From Eonycteris spelaea (taxonomy: Eukaryota > Chordata > Mammalia > Chiroptera > Pteropodidae): 64,000 nt of DNA. Numbering within the stretch: position 1 is the first letter of the stretch; each line of letters starts with the position of its first letter. This document shows positions 32,346 through 43,199 of the stretch, in pieces. The position numbers and the translations under genes are program-made. The DNA is taken from assembly GCA_003508835.1 (NCBI GenBank), contig PUFA01000057.1:9684501-9748500 (forward strand), written 5' to 3'. A model generated the notes under the pieces. That model saw only the letters and a list, made by a program, of their open reading frames with translations, was not told where the DNA came from and ran no database searches.

Positions 32346-33059
32346 AATGCCCAAAATGCTGCAGACATGCTTACAGGTTGGGCTCCTCTGAGGGAACTGG
32401 GGCTCAGGTTTGCATCTGAAGGCTTTTTTTCTTTGAAGGGATTGTTATCTGCTGAGTGGGAGAGGCGGGTGGTAGCGTCTTAGATTTGAGCAGAGAAGAA
32501 CTTCTGAACTCACCAACTATTTAAAGGAAGTGAGTCAACTAGAGAAAGATAAAGGGATCCCTGTACAGTATCGAGGACTGGATTGAGGTTGGATGCTGTA
32601 AATTAATAGTGGTTCTAGCCTGCTAGGTGGTCTGACTTTCAGCAGATAATGACATCCTGGGTTTTTATTCAGATGGTGGAAGTTGGATTGATTATCAGTT
32701 GGGGTTTCACTGAGAACTCACAATGAAAGGGAGGCCAGGGAGTCACTGTGATTGATAGGAGTGGAGTTGAAGGGACTGACCAGTCTACACAGTACTGGGG
32801 AAGAAGGATCTGCTTGGGTTGATGGAGCTGAAATTTCAATGAAAAGGGATGAAAGAGAAATGGGTGTAATCAAATGAGAAGATGGAGAGGAAAAGGAGTT
32901 CTGGTGAGGTGTAAATATGAATATAAATTTCAATGGTTCTAAAAAGACAAAATCAAGGGTGAAGCCAACAGACAGTTTGGTACAAAGTTCCTTGTGAGGC
33001 ATGAGTGAGCAGCAGTAGTAATAATGTAGGGCTAGGCAAATAGTGGCGAGCAGTTTCTT
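32346..33059. other. Unassigned sequence
   Basis: G/A-rich, no gene. Reading the minus strand as protein (32718-33137, 139 codons) gives a Ser/Pro/Leu-rich product with no domain, best explained by strand composition. Confidence 0.35.
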
Positions 33060-33480
33060 ATTTGGGGGTTCCCTAGAAGCGGAGCCTGAGGAGCTGGGGT
33101 ATAGTTGGCTTACTCGAGGATGTTCCCAGGGACACAAGAAGGGAGCAGGGGGAGAAGAGGAAAGCCAGTGAGGGGTCCACTAGTAAATGGGTTCCTCTGA
33201 GGCAATTGGGGCTCAAGCCTCTGAACTGGCTCACTGAGCGATGGGGAGCCCCTACCTCATTTGTCATTGGCTGTAGGTTTTCTGCTGACAGTGCCTGTCC
33301 TACATTTGGTCAGGGTGCTCCACTGGCAAGTGTATATTCTTAGGAAGGAAGCAGGCAGCCTTAAACCTGTATTGAAACTGCCAAAGTTGGCCAACCACAT
33401 CAGGTGAGGTGCTGCCAGGGTCTTCAACTGGGAGTAGTAGTAAGTCTGGAAGGAGCAGTTTTAGGGCCAGGAGAAAGAGT
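33060..33480 (+). repeat. Ancient repeat, family not assigned (related to 22441 and 34900)
   Basis: 'gggggttccctagaagcgga', 'gcctgagg', 'gttggcttactcgaggatgt', 'tcccagggacacaagaaggg' parallels the other two copies. Confidence 0.4.
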
Positions 33481-34899
33481 TAGGACATGAATGTGACACT
33501 ATGGATAAAAAGGTATCTGCTCTCATCTTCTGACTCTGAGATATGAGGCACCTGGAGACATAGCAGACAACTCTCAAGAGGGCTCCAAAGAAAGTTCACC
33601 TGCAAGAAAGAGAGCCAGGTTCTAGTTAGTTTAGGAGGGTATACTCAATGAAGGCCTGTGGATAATAGGAGATGTTTGCCTTAGAAAAAAGCTTCCTGAA
33701 GGCTCAGGGAGGTTGGGTGGAAGATGAAAAAGGATGTGGGGACAGGGAGAAGAAGCTCAGAGCTCTAGGAGTTACAGGTACCTGGAGAGGTTCCCATCAG
33801 GACTGTGACCAAGCAGTACAGTCACATGATGTAGGGTGGGTTCTGCTGGCCTTGTGCCTTCTCATAAAGCTTGTTCTTAGAGCCCTGGGGATTATTAGGG
33901 CCTTCTCAGAAGAAATTATCTTCAGAGTGGTTTTCTGGATGACTCTAAGGATGGACCCAGGAATATTATTATGTGTTGGAAAACAGTAGCATCTGGGCAC
34001 TGGAGGCGGCTGATATCTCTGGCAGATCCCGAGGGTAAGACTCTGATTTAAGGCCATTGGCCAACATGCCCCAGGGAGATGGCCAGGCTGGTTTCCTGTG
34101 GTTTCTGAGGTGGTTTCTCCAGAGAGCATAACCTGAAACTGTTCTATGTGATGTCACCCAAAGTAAGGCTGAGAAGGATGAGGAGGCCATCTGCACATTT
34201 GTCACTTTCATACTTTTTAAAATTGACACAATCCTATCTTCAGATGAGACATTATATGAAACCTAACATAAAAACAGATTTAGGCAGAGCTGTTGGGAAA
34301 TAAGGTTCTGAGTATCAGACATACCATGGCCTTACCGAGTGGCCAAATGGAACCCAACTTGAAAACCACCATTCCTGATAGCCTAAAATTTACCCTTATC
34401 CTGGGCTATTATCAGTCACATGGGCAGCAAAGACACATGTACCCTGATTTGCATTTTTGATCTGGGTTTGTTGGAGACTTCTGTGCCAGTGTGTGTTGGT
34501 GAAAATCCTGTGCACTGTTCACACAGACACCCTTTTATGGGACATGACAAGAGAAAGTCCTTGTAGGAGTTTCCTGGTAGAAAATAATGTTTTTCTTTTG
34601 AGCTGTAAGATTTATTTTAAATTTTTATTTTGTGGTTGCTAGGAATCTCATAACAACATTTGTCTGCCTATGAAGCTTAGCTCCAAGTTTGTTGTCCATC
34701 CACCAAAAGCATTTGCACAGAAATTTTTGGTAACTAATGTTACCTTGGATTTCAATGAAGTACCTTATTCTCATTTTCATTTACTCTGCTTTCTTTATAT
34801 GATAATTTTACTGGCTTATGTACCACATCATGTTCAGAACAGATAAAAGATTGCTTTTGGAGTTGTAATAAACTTGCACAATCTAAGGCTAAGTTTGAG
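33481..34899. other. Unassigned sequence
   Basis: About 1.4 kb without a recognised gene. G-rich part (33480-34130) may hold further old-repeat remnants that I cannot name. Overlapping frames on both strands at 33670-34230 have no domain. Confidence 0.35.
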
Positions 34900-35214
34900 T
34901 TCCTAAGAGACAGACTTTGAGGATTTTCATGTAGTCTTTAATTTGGGAAGTGACCCCAGGGAGTATCAGTAGAAAGGTGGGTCAAAGGAGGAGAAGAGGG
35001 GAGGGAGTGGACAACACAAGCGTGGCAGTGAATAGGCGGCTGTTGTGAGTGGCTGGGGCTCAGTCCTGCAAGGGACTTCTGGTCGAGTGGGTAGAACAGT
35101 CCTCAGAGTTGTTTCATTAAAAAGAAGGGGCTTTGGGGTATTTATCCACCAACTTCCATCATCCATTGGTGAGGCCTGCTCCTGGGAGTGTTATTTGTTC
35201 AGCAGTCTGGTCTG

Positions 35215-35216
<2 letters not shown>
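34900..35216 (+). repeat. Ancient repeat, family not assigned (related to 22441 and 33060)
   Basis: 'agagacagactttgaggatt', 'ttcatgtagtctttaatttg', 'ggaagtgaccccagggagta' and 'gggaggga' continue the same consensus-like order seen in the two other copies, best preserved here. Confidence 0.45.

Positions 35217-35262
<46 letters not shown>
35217..35262 (+). repeat. (GT)n microsatellite
   Basis: About 23 uninterrupted GT units at the right edge of the old repeat. Confidence 0.97.
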
Positions 35263-36364
35263 TGCTTGTTGCTATAGCCTAAGAAGGCTTCAGGCCAAAA
35301 GTTGCATGTGTGTGCATCAGAAAGTTGAAGTTGGCACAGGAAGCTGAGAGACGAGGGGTGGGTACATGTAGAATAACTACAGTGATGATGAAGGGTATTC
35401 TGGAAGAGTGGCGATATATATAAATGCTTTTATGTAGATGGTAACTTTTGTCATCATTTCTCTGAATGCCCTAATGCAGGTAATATAGATGAAAAGAACT
35501 TGAGTAGTTTGAACAAGATCTATCATCTTCTCTTTGACACATATTTACATGCAAATGCTACTTCACAGGCCTCATGGATCTGTAGGGGTGTCTACATGTT
35601 GTGTAAATTGGTTGTGGTTGCTCTCTCTCCCTCTGGGGAGTAGAGCTCAGATATACCCCTTGGGGTCAGACTGGGTGGGATATCTGTCCTCAGAGCAAGT
35701 TGGGCAGAACATTGAATGATGCTGCTATTACTGGTGGCTTACCCATTCGAGGTCAATTAACCTGTGGGTCTGGGGCTGCTGCTCCCAGTGCCCCTCCAAG
35801 CTAGGCATGGCACACACATCTCTTTACCTCTCAGGGTCAGCTGAGACCAGGTGATTATTCTCAGGATATGTTACTGAAGGTTCTGGGATTGCCAAGTGGT
35901 TACAATATGCAAAGGCATACATTTCCCCTCCCAGTCTGATATTGTTAAAAGTCCAGACCCTTAACATCTACTTTTCTCTCTCCCCAGAATTGTCCATCTC
36001 TGTCCTTCACCAACTACAGAGGGGAAAGAAAGGACTGATAGATAAAAAATGCAACTCTAGAATACCTTTAGGTATTTAAAATGGATCAGGTGATGTTAAG
36101 GTCCTCTAAAAGGGATCAGAAAGAGTATCATTGCACCCCTCACCTTCTTTATCCCAAATTTACTTATGTATGTGCACTGGACATCTATTTCCCCCACCTC
36201 CAACAACTGGCACTTCAAATCAGTGTAGTTCAATATATGTGGTAACTCACTCACCAACTCTAAATTTTGTAAAATTTAGATGATGTGACCAGCCTTATAC
36301 ACCTTATGGAAATACGAGAGACTGAAGGTATACAAGGACAATATTGTTTTACATTTATTACTTT
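35263..36364. other. Unassigned sequence
   Basis: No gene or clear repeat in about 1.1 kb. Confidence 0.4.
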
Positions 36365-37090
36365 TAAAAATATTTTTTAATTAAAAATTAAAATTTTATT
36401 TTATTAGTTTCAAGTATATTGGTTAGACATTTATATAGTTTATAAAATAATCTCCCTAATTGCTCCTTCTCTCCTCTGGCTCTCCACCTAACCATTATAT
36501 TAGTGCTAACGGCATTCCCTATGCCATGCTCTCCATCTCCATGGCCATCTATCAACTACTAATTTGTACCTCTTTAACCTTTCACACCATTCTCCAGCTT
36601 CCAAACTCCTACCCTCTGGCTGTCACCAAATTGTCCTCTGTATGTGTCTGTTTTTGATTAGTTTGTTCTTTTTGTTCATTAGATTCGACATCTAAGTGAA
36701 ATCATATGGTATTTATCTTTATATGACTTATTTCACTCAGCATAATAACCTTAGCTCCATCCATGTCATTGAAAATAGTAGGATTTCATTTTTTTTGATG
36801 GCAATTATCTGTTGGTGGGCATTTAGGTTGCTTCCATATCTTGGCTATTGTGAATTGTGCTGCCATGAACACAGGGGTGCATAGATCTTTATGAATTTTT
36901 ATTTTGGTTTTCTTTGGATAAATACCTAAAAGTGCAATTGCTGGGTCAAAAGGTATATCCATTTTAAATATTTTATTAAACCTCCAGACTGTTTTCCATA
37001 GTGGCTGTACCAATTTTCAATCTCACCAACAGTGTATAAGAGTTCCCTTTTCTCCACAACCTCACCAACACTTGTTCTTTGATTTAATAT
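36365..37090 (-). mobile_element. L1 3' end, 5'-truncated, minus strand
   Basis: Antisense 3'UTR 'agtttcaagtatattggtta' is the same 3'UTR type as element 1 (18290-18320 read backwards). It continues into the antisense ORF2 C-terminus: 'ttgaaaatagtaggatttca', 'ggcattt-aggttgcttccat', 'caattgctgggtcaaaaggt', 'caccaacacttgttctttga'. The minus-strand frame at 36786-37013 still reads [20 protein letters not shown], the conserved ORF2 C-terminal motif. It abuts the 3' end of a second minus-strand L1. Confidence 0.85.
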
Positions 37091-37147
37091 ATATATATAA
37101 ACTGCTTTATTTTTTAAATATTTTTTAACATTTTATTTTTTAATTTT

Positions 37148-37180
37148 TCCCCTTCCTCTTTCCCCCTCCCCCCTCCCTTC
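37148..37180 (-). other. G-rich tract in the L1 3'UTR (possible G-quadruplex)
   Basis: On the L1 sense (minus) strand four G-runs (ggg, gggggg, ggggg, gggg) lie within about 33 bases. A G-rich polypurine tract in the 3'UTR is a known L1 trait. Folding is inferred. Confidence 0.6.
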
Positions 37181-37309
37181 TGGTAACCACTAGTCCGTTG
37201 TCCATGTCCATGAGTCTATGTTTGTCCTGTTCATTTGTTGCTTTTAGGTTTACATCCCACATATAAGTGATATGTGATTTCCAACCTTTTCCGTCTGGCT
37301 CATTTCGCT

Positions 37310-40300
37310 TAGTATGAATATCTCGAGGTCCATCCATGTTGTCAAAAATGGCAGTATTTCATCTCTTCTTATGTCCTGGCCACTGTGAATAATGCTGCTA
37401 TGAGCAGAGTGTGCGAATATCTTTTGGGATATGAATTTTCAAGTCTTTGCGGTAAATACCCAGTAGAGGTATTGCTGGATCATATGGTAGATTAATTCTT
37501 AGTTTTTTGAGGAACCTCCATACTGTTTTCCAAAGTGGCTATACCAATTTACAGTCCCACCAGCAGTGTATGAGGATTCCTATTGCTCCACATCTTCTCC
37601 AGCATTTGTTATTATTTGTCCTGTTGATTATAGCCATTCTGATAGGTGCGAGATGGTATCTCACTGTGATTTTGATTTGCATTTTCCTAATAGCTAGCAA
37701 TGTTGAGCATCTTTTCATATATTTTTGGCCATTTGTATGTCCTCTAGAAGAAGTGTGTGTTCAGGTCCTCTGCCCATTTTTTTTTTTATTGGATCGTTTT
37801 TTTTTTTTTTATTGAGTTGTATGAGTTCTTTGTATATTTTGGATGTTAGGCCCTTATTGGAGGCATGCTTGCAAATATATTTTCCCATTCAGATGGTTGT
37901 CTCTTTACCTGTTGATGGTTTCTTTTGCTGAGCAAAGCTTTTTAGTTTGATGTAGTCCCATTCATTTATTTTTGCTTTTACTTCCCTTGCTTTTGAGGTC
38001 AAATTCATAAAATCCTCTTTAAGTCCAAGTCCTTGAGTTTAGTCCTATGTTTTCTTCTATGCATTTTATTGTTTCAGGTCTTATATTCAGGTCCTTAATC
38101 CATTTTGAGTTAATTTTGTGTGTTGATAGACAACAGTCTAGTTTCATTCTTTTGCAGGTGGCTTTCCAGTTTTCCCAGCACCATTTATTGAAGAGGCTTT
38201 CCTTTCTCCATGTATGTTTTGGCTTTTTTTGTGAAAATTATTTGCCTATAAATATGGTTTACTTCTGGACTCTCATTCTGTTCCACTGGTCTGTGTCTGT
38301 TTTTGCTGCCAATACCATGCCGTTTTGATTACTGTCACTTTGTAGTATAATTTGAAGTCGGGCAGAGTGATGCTCCAGCCTCATTCTTTTTTCTCAGGAT
38401 GGCTTTGGCAATTGGGGTCTTTTGTGCTTCCATACAAATCTGATGATTTTTTGTTCTATTTCTTTAAAAATGCCGATGGGATTTTGATGGGATTGCATTA
38501 AATCTGTATAATGCTTTAGGTAATATGGTCATTTTAACTATGTTGATTCTTCCAATCCAAGAACATGGAATATCTTTCCATTTCTTTGTATCTTCTTCAA
38601 TTTCTTTTAAGGGTCTTAGTTTTCATTATTAGGTCCTTCACATTTTTGTTAAATTTATTCTAGGTATTTTATTCTTTTTGTTGCAATTGCAAAAGGAATT
38701 ATTTTTCCACTTCTTTTTCTGACACTTCATTATTAGAGTATAGGAACGCTATGGATTTTTGAACATTGATTTTGTATCCAGAGACTATTGTATTTGCTTA
38801 TTGTTTCTAGTAGTGTTGTGGAGTTTTAGGGTTTTCTATATAGAGAATCATGTCATCCGCAAATAGTGAAGTTTGACTTCTTTGTTTCCTATTTGGATGT
38901 CTTTGATATCTTGCCTTGCCTGATTGCACTCGCTAGGACCTCTAATGTTACATTGAATAACAGTGGCAATAGTGGATAGCTTGCCTTGTTTCTGATCTTA
39001 GAGGGAAGGTTTTTAGTTTTTCACTATTAAGTATAATGCTGGCTGAGGGCTTGTTATATACGGCCTTTATTATATTAAGGTACTTTCCTTCTTATCGATT
39101 TTGTTAAGTGTTTTGATCATAAATGGTGCTGTATCTTGTTGAAGGCTTTTTCTGTATCTATTGATATGATCATATGATTTTTTATTTTTTAATTTGTTTA
39201 TGTGGTATATCAATTAATCGATTTGTGTTATGTCGAACCATCCCTGTGCCTCTGGGATGAAGCCCACTTGATTGTGGTGTAAAACTTCAATATGTTGCTG
39301 TATTTGGTTCACTAGTATCTTATTTAGGATTTTTGCATCTGTGTTCATGAGAGATATTGGTCTGTAGTTTTTTTTTTTGTGTGTGTTATCTTTACCAGGT
39401 TTTGGTATCAGGGTAATATTGCCTCATAAAATGAGTTGGGAAGTTTGCCTCCTCTTCGAATTTTTGGAAGAGTTTGAGGAAACTAGGTATTAAATCTTTG
39501 AATGTTTGGTAGAGTTCACTTGTGAAGTCATCTGGTTGTGGACTTTTACTTTTTGGTAGGTTTTTTGATGATTATTTCAATTTCCATACTGCTGATTGGT
39601 CTATTTAGATTTTCCATATCTTCTTGATTCAGTCTGAGAAGATTGTATATTTCTAAGTACTGGTCCATTTCTTCTAGGTTATTAAATTTGGTGTTATTTC
39701 TGCTCTAATTTTGATTATTTCTTTCCTTCTGCTGACTTTAGGCTACATTTGTTCTTCCTTTTCTAGTTTTTTTTTTTTTTTTTAAGGTGAAGTGTTAGGT
39801 TGTTTATTTGGGCTGTTTCTTGTTTTTGGAGGTAGGCCTTTAATGATACGAACTTTCCTCTTATGACTGCTTTTGCCATGTCCCAAAGTTTTGATATGTT
39901 TTTACTATCAGTATCGTTTGTTTCATGTATTTCTTGATCTCTCTTTTTATTTATTCTCTGACCCAGTTATTCTTCAGTAATATGTTGTTCAACCTCCATG
40001 TATTGTGTGTTTTTTTCTGCTTTCTTTTTACAGTTTATCTCTAGCATTATGATCAGGAAATATGGTTGGTAAGATTTCAACCCTCCTATATTTGTTGAGG
40101 CCTTTCTGTGTACCATTATGTGGTCAATTTTTGAGAATGTCTCCTGTGCACTAGAGAAGAATATATAAGCAGCTGTTTTGGATGAAAGGCTCTGTAAATG
40201 TCAATTATGTCCAGTTGGTCTAATGTATCATTTAAGGTTGTTATTCCCTTATTGATTATCTGTTTGGATGATCTATTCATCTCTGACAGGGGTAGTTAGG

Positions 40301-40710
40301 TCCCTACTACAATACTGTTTGATCTGTTTCTCCCTTTAGTTCTGTTAGTAATTGCTTTACATATTTCTATTCTCCCCGATTGAGAACATAGATATTAATA
40401 ATTGTTATGTCTTCTTGGTGCATGATTCCTTTTATCATTATGAAGTGTCCTTCAGTATCTTTCTTTACCTATTTTATTTGAAATCTTTCATCTGATATTA
40501 GTACGCTAATGCCATTTGCTTGAAATATTATTTTCCAACCTTTCACTTGAGTCTGTATTTGTCTTTGGTACTGAGATGTGTCTCCTGGAGGTAGCATATG
40601 GCTGGGTTTTGTTTTTTGATCCAATCTGCAACTCTGTGCCTTTTTATTGGTGAGTTCAGTTCATTTACATTAAAGGTGATCATTGAAATATGAGGTCTTC
40701 TTATAGCCAT
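37310..40710 (-). pseudogene. L1 ORF2 remnant (endonuclease + reverse transcriptase)
   Basis: ORF2 encodes the L1 endonuclease and reverse transcriptase, about 1,270 residues in the family. The likely start is the ATG at 40710 (MAIRRPHISMITFNVNELN), just inside a slightly longer open frame (40543-40746). That piece keeps the N-terminal catalytic Asn region (FNVNELNSPIKRH) and the CYLQETHLSTKD motif, with the catalytic Glu of QETH present. Downstream the frame is broken by many stops and indels through the polymerase domain. The product is not made. Confidence 0.85.
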
Positions 40711-40887
40711 TTTATCTTTTGCTTTCTGGTAGCTCAATGTTTCCATTGCTTCCTTGTCCTTGTGTTTCTATTTTCTTTATTTTGGTTGGCTTTTGTAGGT
40801 TTTCCCTCTGGTCTTTCTTTTTTATGTTATATACTTCAGTTCTGAATCTTTGGTATGTGGTTACCATTTTGAATATGAAAAGGATAG

Positions 40888-40925
<38 letters not shown>

Positions 40926-41128
40926 CATCCCTTTTCTCCATTCCCCTTTGCGAATGTGAATCTTTGAATCCTCCCCTTTTTAGTCATTGTTGTCTCAGTT
41001 TGTCCCTATGTATGCTGAATGTTCATTACTATCTTGCTGTTAGCAAATCTCTTCTTATTTTAAGCTTATAATGCCCTGTTTCCTAATAAGGGTTGCACTC
41101 CTCTACTCTTATCAGCCTGCTAGTCACC
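40711..41128 (-). other. L1 inter-ORF spacer, unusually long (418 bp)
   Basis: Lies between the ORF1 stop (41129-41131) and the ORF2 ATG (40710). It contains a (CA)n tract at 40890-40922. Human and mouse L1 spacers are far shorter, and the plus-strand L1s at 17.8 and 21.35 kb have about 40-45 bp. Confidence 0.6.
40890..40922 (+). repeat. (CA)16 microsatellite inside L1
   Basis: Pure CA run within the inter-ORF spacer of the minus-strand L1. Confidence 0.97.
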
Positions 41129-42091
41129 TTACTCCGAATTATGTATTTTTTGTGTCATTTTATTTTATGGGGGCTCACTCCTTTCAGTATTTCCTGTAGT
41201 GCAGGCTTCATAGTGGAGAATTCCCTCAATTTTTATATGTCTGGAATGGTCTTTATTTCTCCTTTATATCTACAGGAGATCTTAGCTAGATACATTTTCT
41301 TGGCTGTTAGTTCCTTTCATTTAATAGTTTGAATATTTGTTTCCACTTTTTTTTCTGGCTTTTAAGGTTTTGTGCTGAGAAGTCCAATGATAATCTAATG
41401 GGTTTTCCTTTAGAGGTTACCATTTTCTTTTCCTTGCTGCCCTGAGAATTCTGTCTTTGTCATTGATTTTGATAATTTTAATGCAATGTGTCTTGTTGAA
41501 GACCTTTTTGGGTTGAGATAATTGGGTGTTCTGTTGACTTGAATTCCAAGCTCCAGCTCATTCCTTAGATTTTGGAAATTCTCATCAACTATTTGTCTGA
41601 AAATGCTTTCTAATCCCTGCTCCTTTTCTTCTCCTTCGAGAATTCCCATTATTCTTGTTTTTTTTTCTCCTAATAATATCATCTAGTCCTTGTATTTTCT
41701 TTCATTATTTTTCATTCTTCAGTTTCTCCCTTCTTCCTTCTGATTTATTTTCTAGATTTCTGTCTTTTATATCACTGAACCTTTCCTTCATTTGATTGAC
41801 TCTATTTCCCAAGCTTGCTTTTCACTTTCAACTCCTGCAGTGTGTTCTTTATCTCCAGAAGGTCTATTCAGTTCTTTTTGAGGGTTTCAATCTCTTTGCT
41901 AAAAACCTCATTCTGCTCATCTAGTTGTTTATCCAGTTCTTCGAATTGTTGATACGATTCATTTTTATCTCATCGAGTTTTTTCAGAAATACCATCCTGA
42001 ATTCTCTTTCATTTAAGTCTATAAGCTTATTTTCTGGAGATTTTTCTCTCTTTTTTTTTTCTTGAGATGACTTATCACTTTGGTTGTTCAT
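41129..42091 (-). pseudogene. L1 ORF1 remnant
   Basis: Former ATG at 42091 and stop at 41129-41131, 320 codons, the usual ORF1p length. The N-terminal third is Lys/Glu-rich coiled coil (MNNQSDKSSQEKKKREKSPE start). The RNA-recognition part is partly open at 41410-41682, with GILEGEEKEQGLESIFRQI and STRHIALKLSK segments. The C-terminus ends near KPALQEILKG. Stops interrupt the coiled coil. ORF1p is the L1 RNA chaperone. Confidence 0.85.
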
Positions 42092-42632
42092 GGTATTTAA
42101 TGGACTATTTCTCTGTCTGCCTGGGCATTAATGGAAATGTGTTCTACATTTTTTTTTTTCAGAAAGATTCTTTATTATATAATGGTCCCTTGCCTGTTGC
42201 AAATAAGGTGTTTTTCTTTTGGTTTCTAGTAAGTGGCATTGAAGCCTCTCGGATTCCTGCTTTATGTAAAGTGTTAATAATGTCTTTTTTTCCCCTTATA
42301 GATGTTTAATCAAGCTCACTACCCTCAGTCTTAGTTTCATCAGTGTTACTGACAGTTTCAGTAGGATTTGCTTAGATTCCCCTGGGGCTCCATGGTGATT
42401 GGACTTGGAGGGTATGGGAGGAGGGTCCCTCTGGGTTAGGGGATGGGGGCTGAAGCTCAGCCTCAGTTTTGCAACTGTGGCTGGTAAAAATCAACTGTTA
42501 TTTCTCTGCTATCCCCACTTTTCTGCTGTCCCAATTTCTCTGCCTTCTGCCCTGATGTTGGGTACTGTCACCAGCCACGTGGAGCTCACAGAACTCTTAG
42601 GTAGGGCTGTTCAGGGAACTTGCTGCACATTC

Positions 42633-42658
42633 TCTCCCCCTCCCCCCCCCCGCCCCTC
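42633..42658 (-). other. G-rich run in the L1 5'UTR
   Basis: On the minus (L1 sense) strand a run of ten G plus flanking G blocks, within the 5'UTR about 550 bp upstream of ORF1. Homopolymer length may be polymorphic. Confidence 0.6.
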
Positions 42659-42787
42659 CTATAGGATCTCTGGTTGTGAGAAACATCTTCTTTGTTTCTT
42701 CCAGTCCAGTGTCCAACACCTGGGGTCTGATCTGTGGTAGTTCTTATGTCGATCCCATGCTCAGATGTGCTGGTGTGCAGTTTGGGT

Positions 42788-42814
42788 TGTTTTGTTTGTT
42801 TGTTTGTTTGTTTG
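42788..42814 (+). repeat. (TTTG)n microsatellite
   Basis: About six TTTG units near the L1 5' end. Confidence 0.9.
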
Positions 42815-42889
42815 AGTTTTAGATGTTCAGCTTATTGTTGTTTCAAGGGAGAGATCTGGGGACATCTCTCACTCCACCATGTTTAATCC

Positions 42890-43062
42890 AATAATTTTAG
42901 GAAGAACCTTCTTTGATTATTGATGATAGCCATTCTAACAGGTGTGAGATGATATCTCATTGTAGTTATAATTTGCATTTCTCTGATGATAAGTGACCGT
43001 GAGCATTTTTTCATATGTGTATTGGCTATCTGTATCAGACGCAATCTTTAATCAAAAACTTA
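42890..43062 (-). mobile_element. L1 ORF2 C-terminal fragment
   Basis: Antisense block 'gatgatagccattctaacag', 'gtgtgagatgatatctcatt', 'gtagttataatttgcatttc' is the ORF2 end. It begins right at the 5' end of the near-complete L1. Confidence 0.7.
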
Positions 43063-43199
43063 CCAAGCCTAATAATGATGTGAACATGTGCATTGAAAAG
43101 GTTGTCTGGTACCAGGAAAAAATAATAAACAGAGGTAATCACATGTGTAAAATTCTAGAACCTTCATTAATGTTTGCATATCAGTGGGAAGAATGGCCT
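43063..43199. other. Non-L1 segment
   Basis: About 140 bp not recognised as L1, between two L1 fragments. Confidence 0.3.

Larger units (their letters stand above)
37095..42882 (-). mobile_element. Near-complete L1 element, minus strand, decayed
   Basis: About 5.8 kb of co-linear L1 read backwards: 3'UTR with a G-rich tract (37095-37300), ORF2 C-terminus ('cattgctggatcatatggta'), reverse transcriptase (about 38.3-39.6 kb, the 'tttggtatcagggtaatatt' block), endonuclease (about 40.2-40.7 kb), a 418-bp inter-ORF spacer, ORF1 (41129-42091), and a 5'UTR ending at 'ctctcactccaccatg' (42882). No ORF is intact. The youngest-looking open pieces are the endonuclease start and the middle of ORF1. Neighbouring L1s differ in having a short spacer, so this is another subfamily. 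Confidence 0.9.

Noticed and set aside
32718..33137. 139-codon Ser/Pro/Leu-rich minus-strand frame
   Set aside because: Reflects purine-rich composition of the plus strand; no domain, and it overlaps old-repeat sequence.
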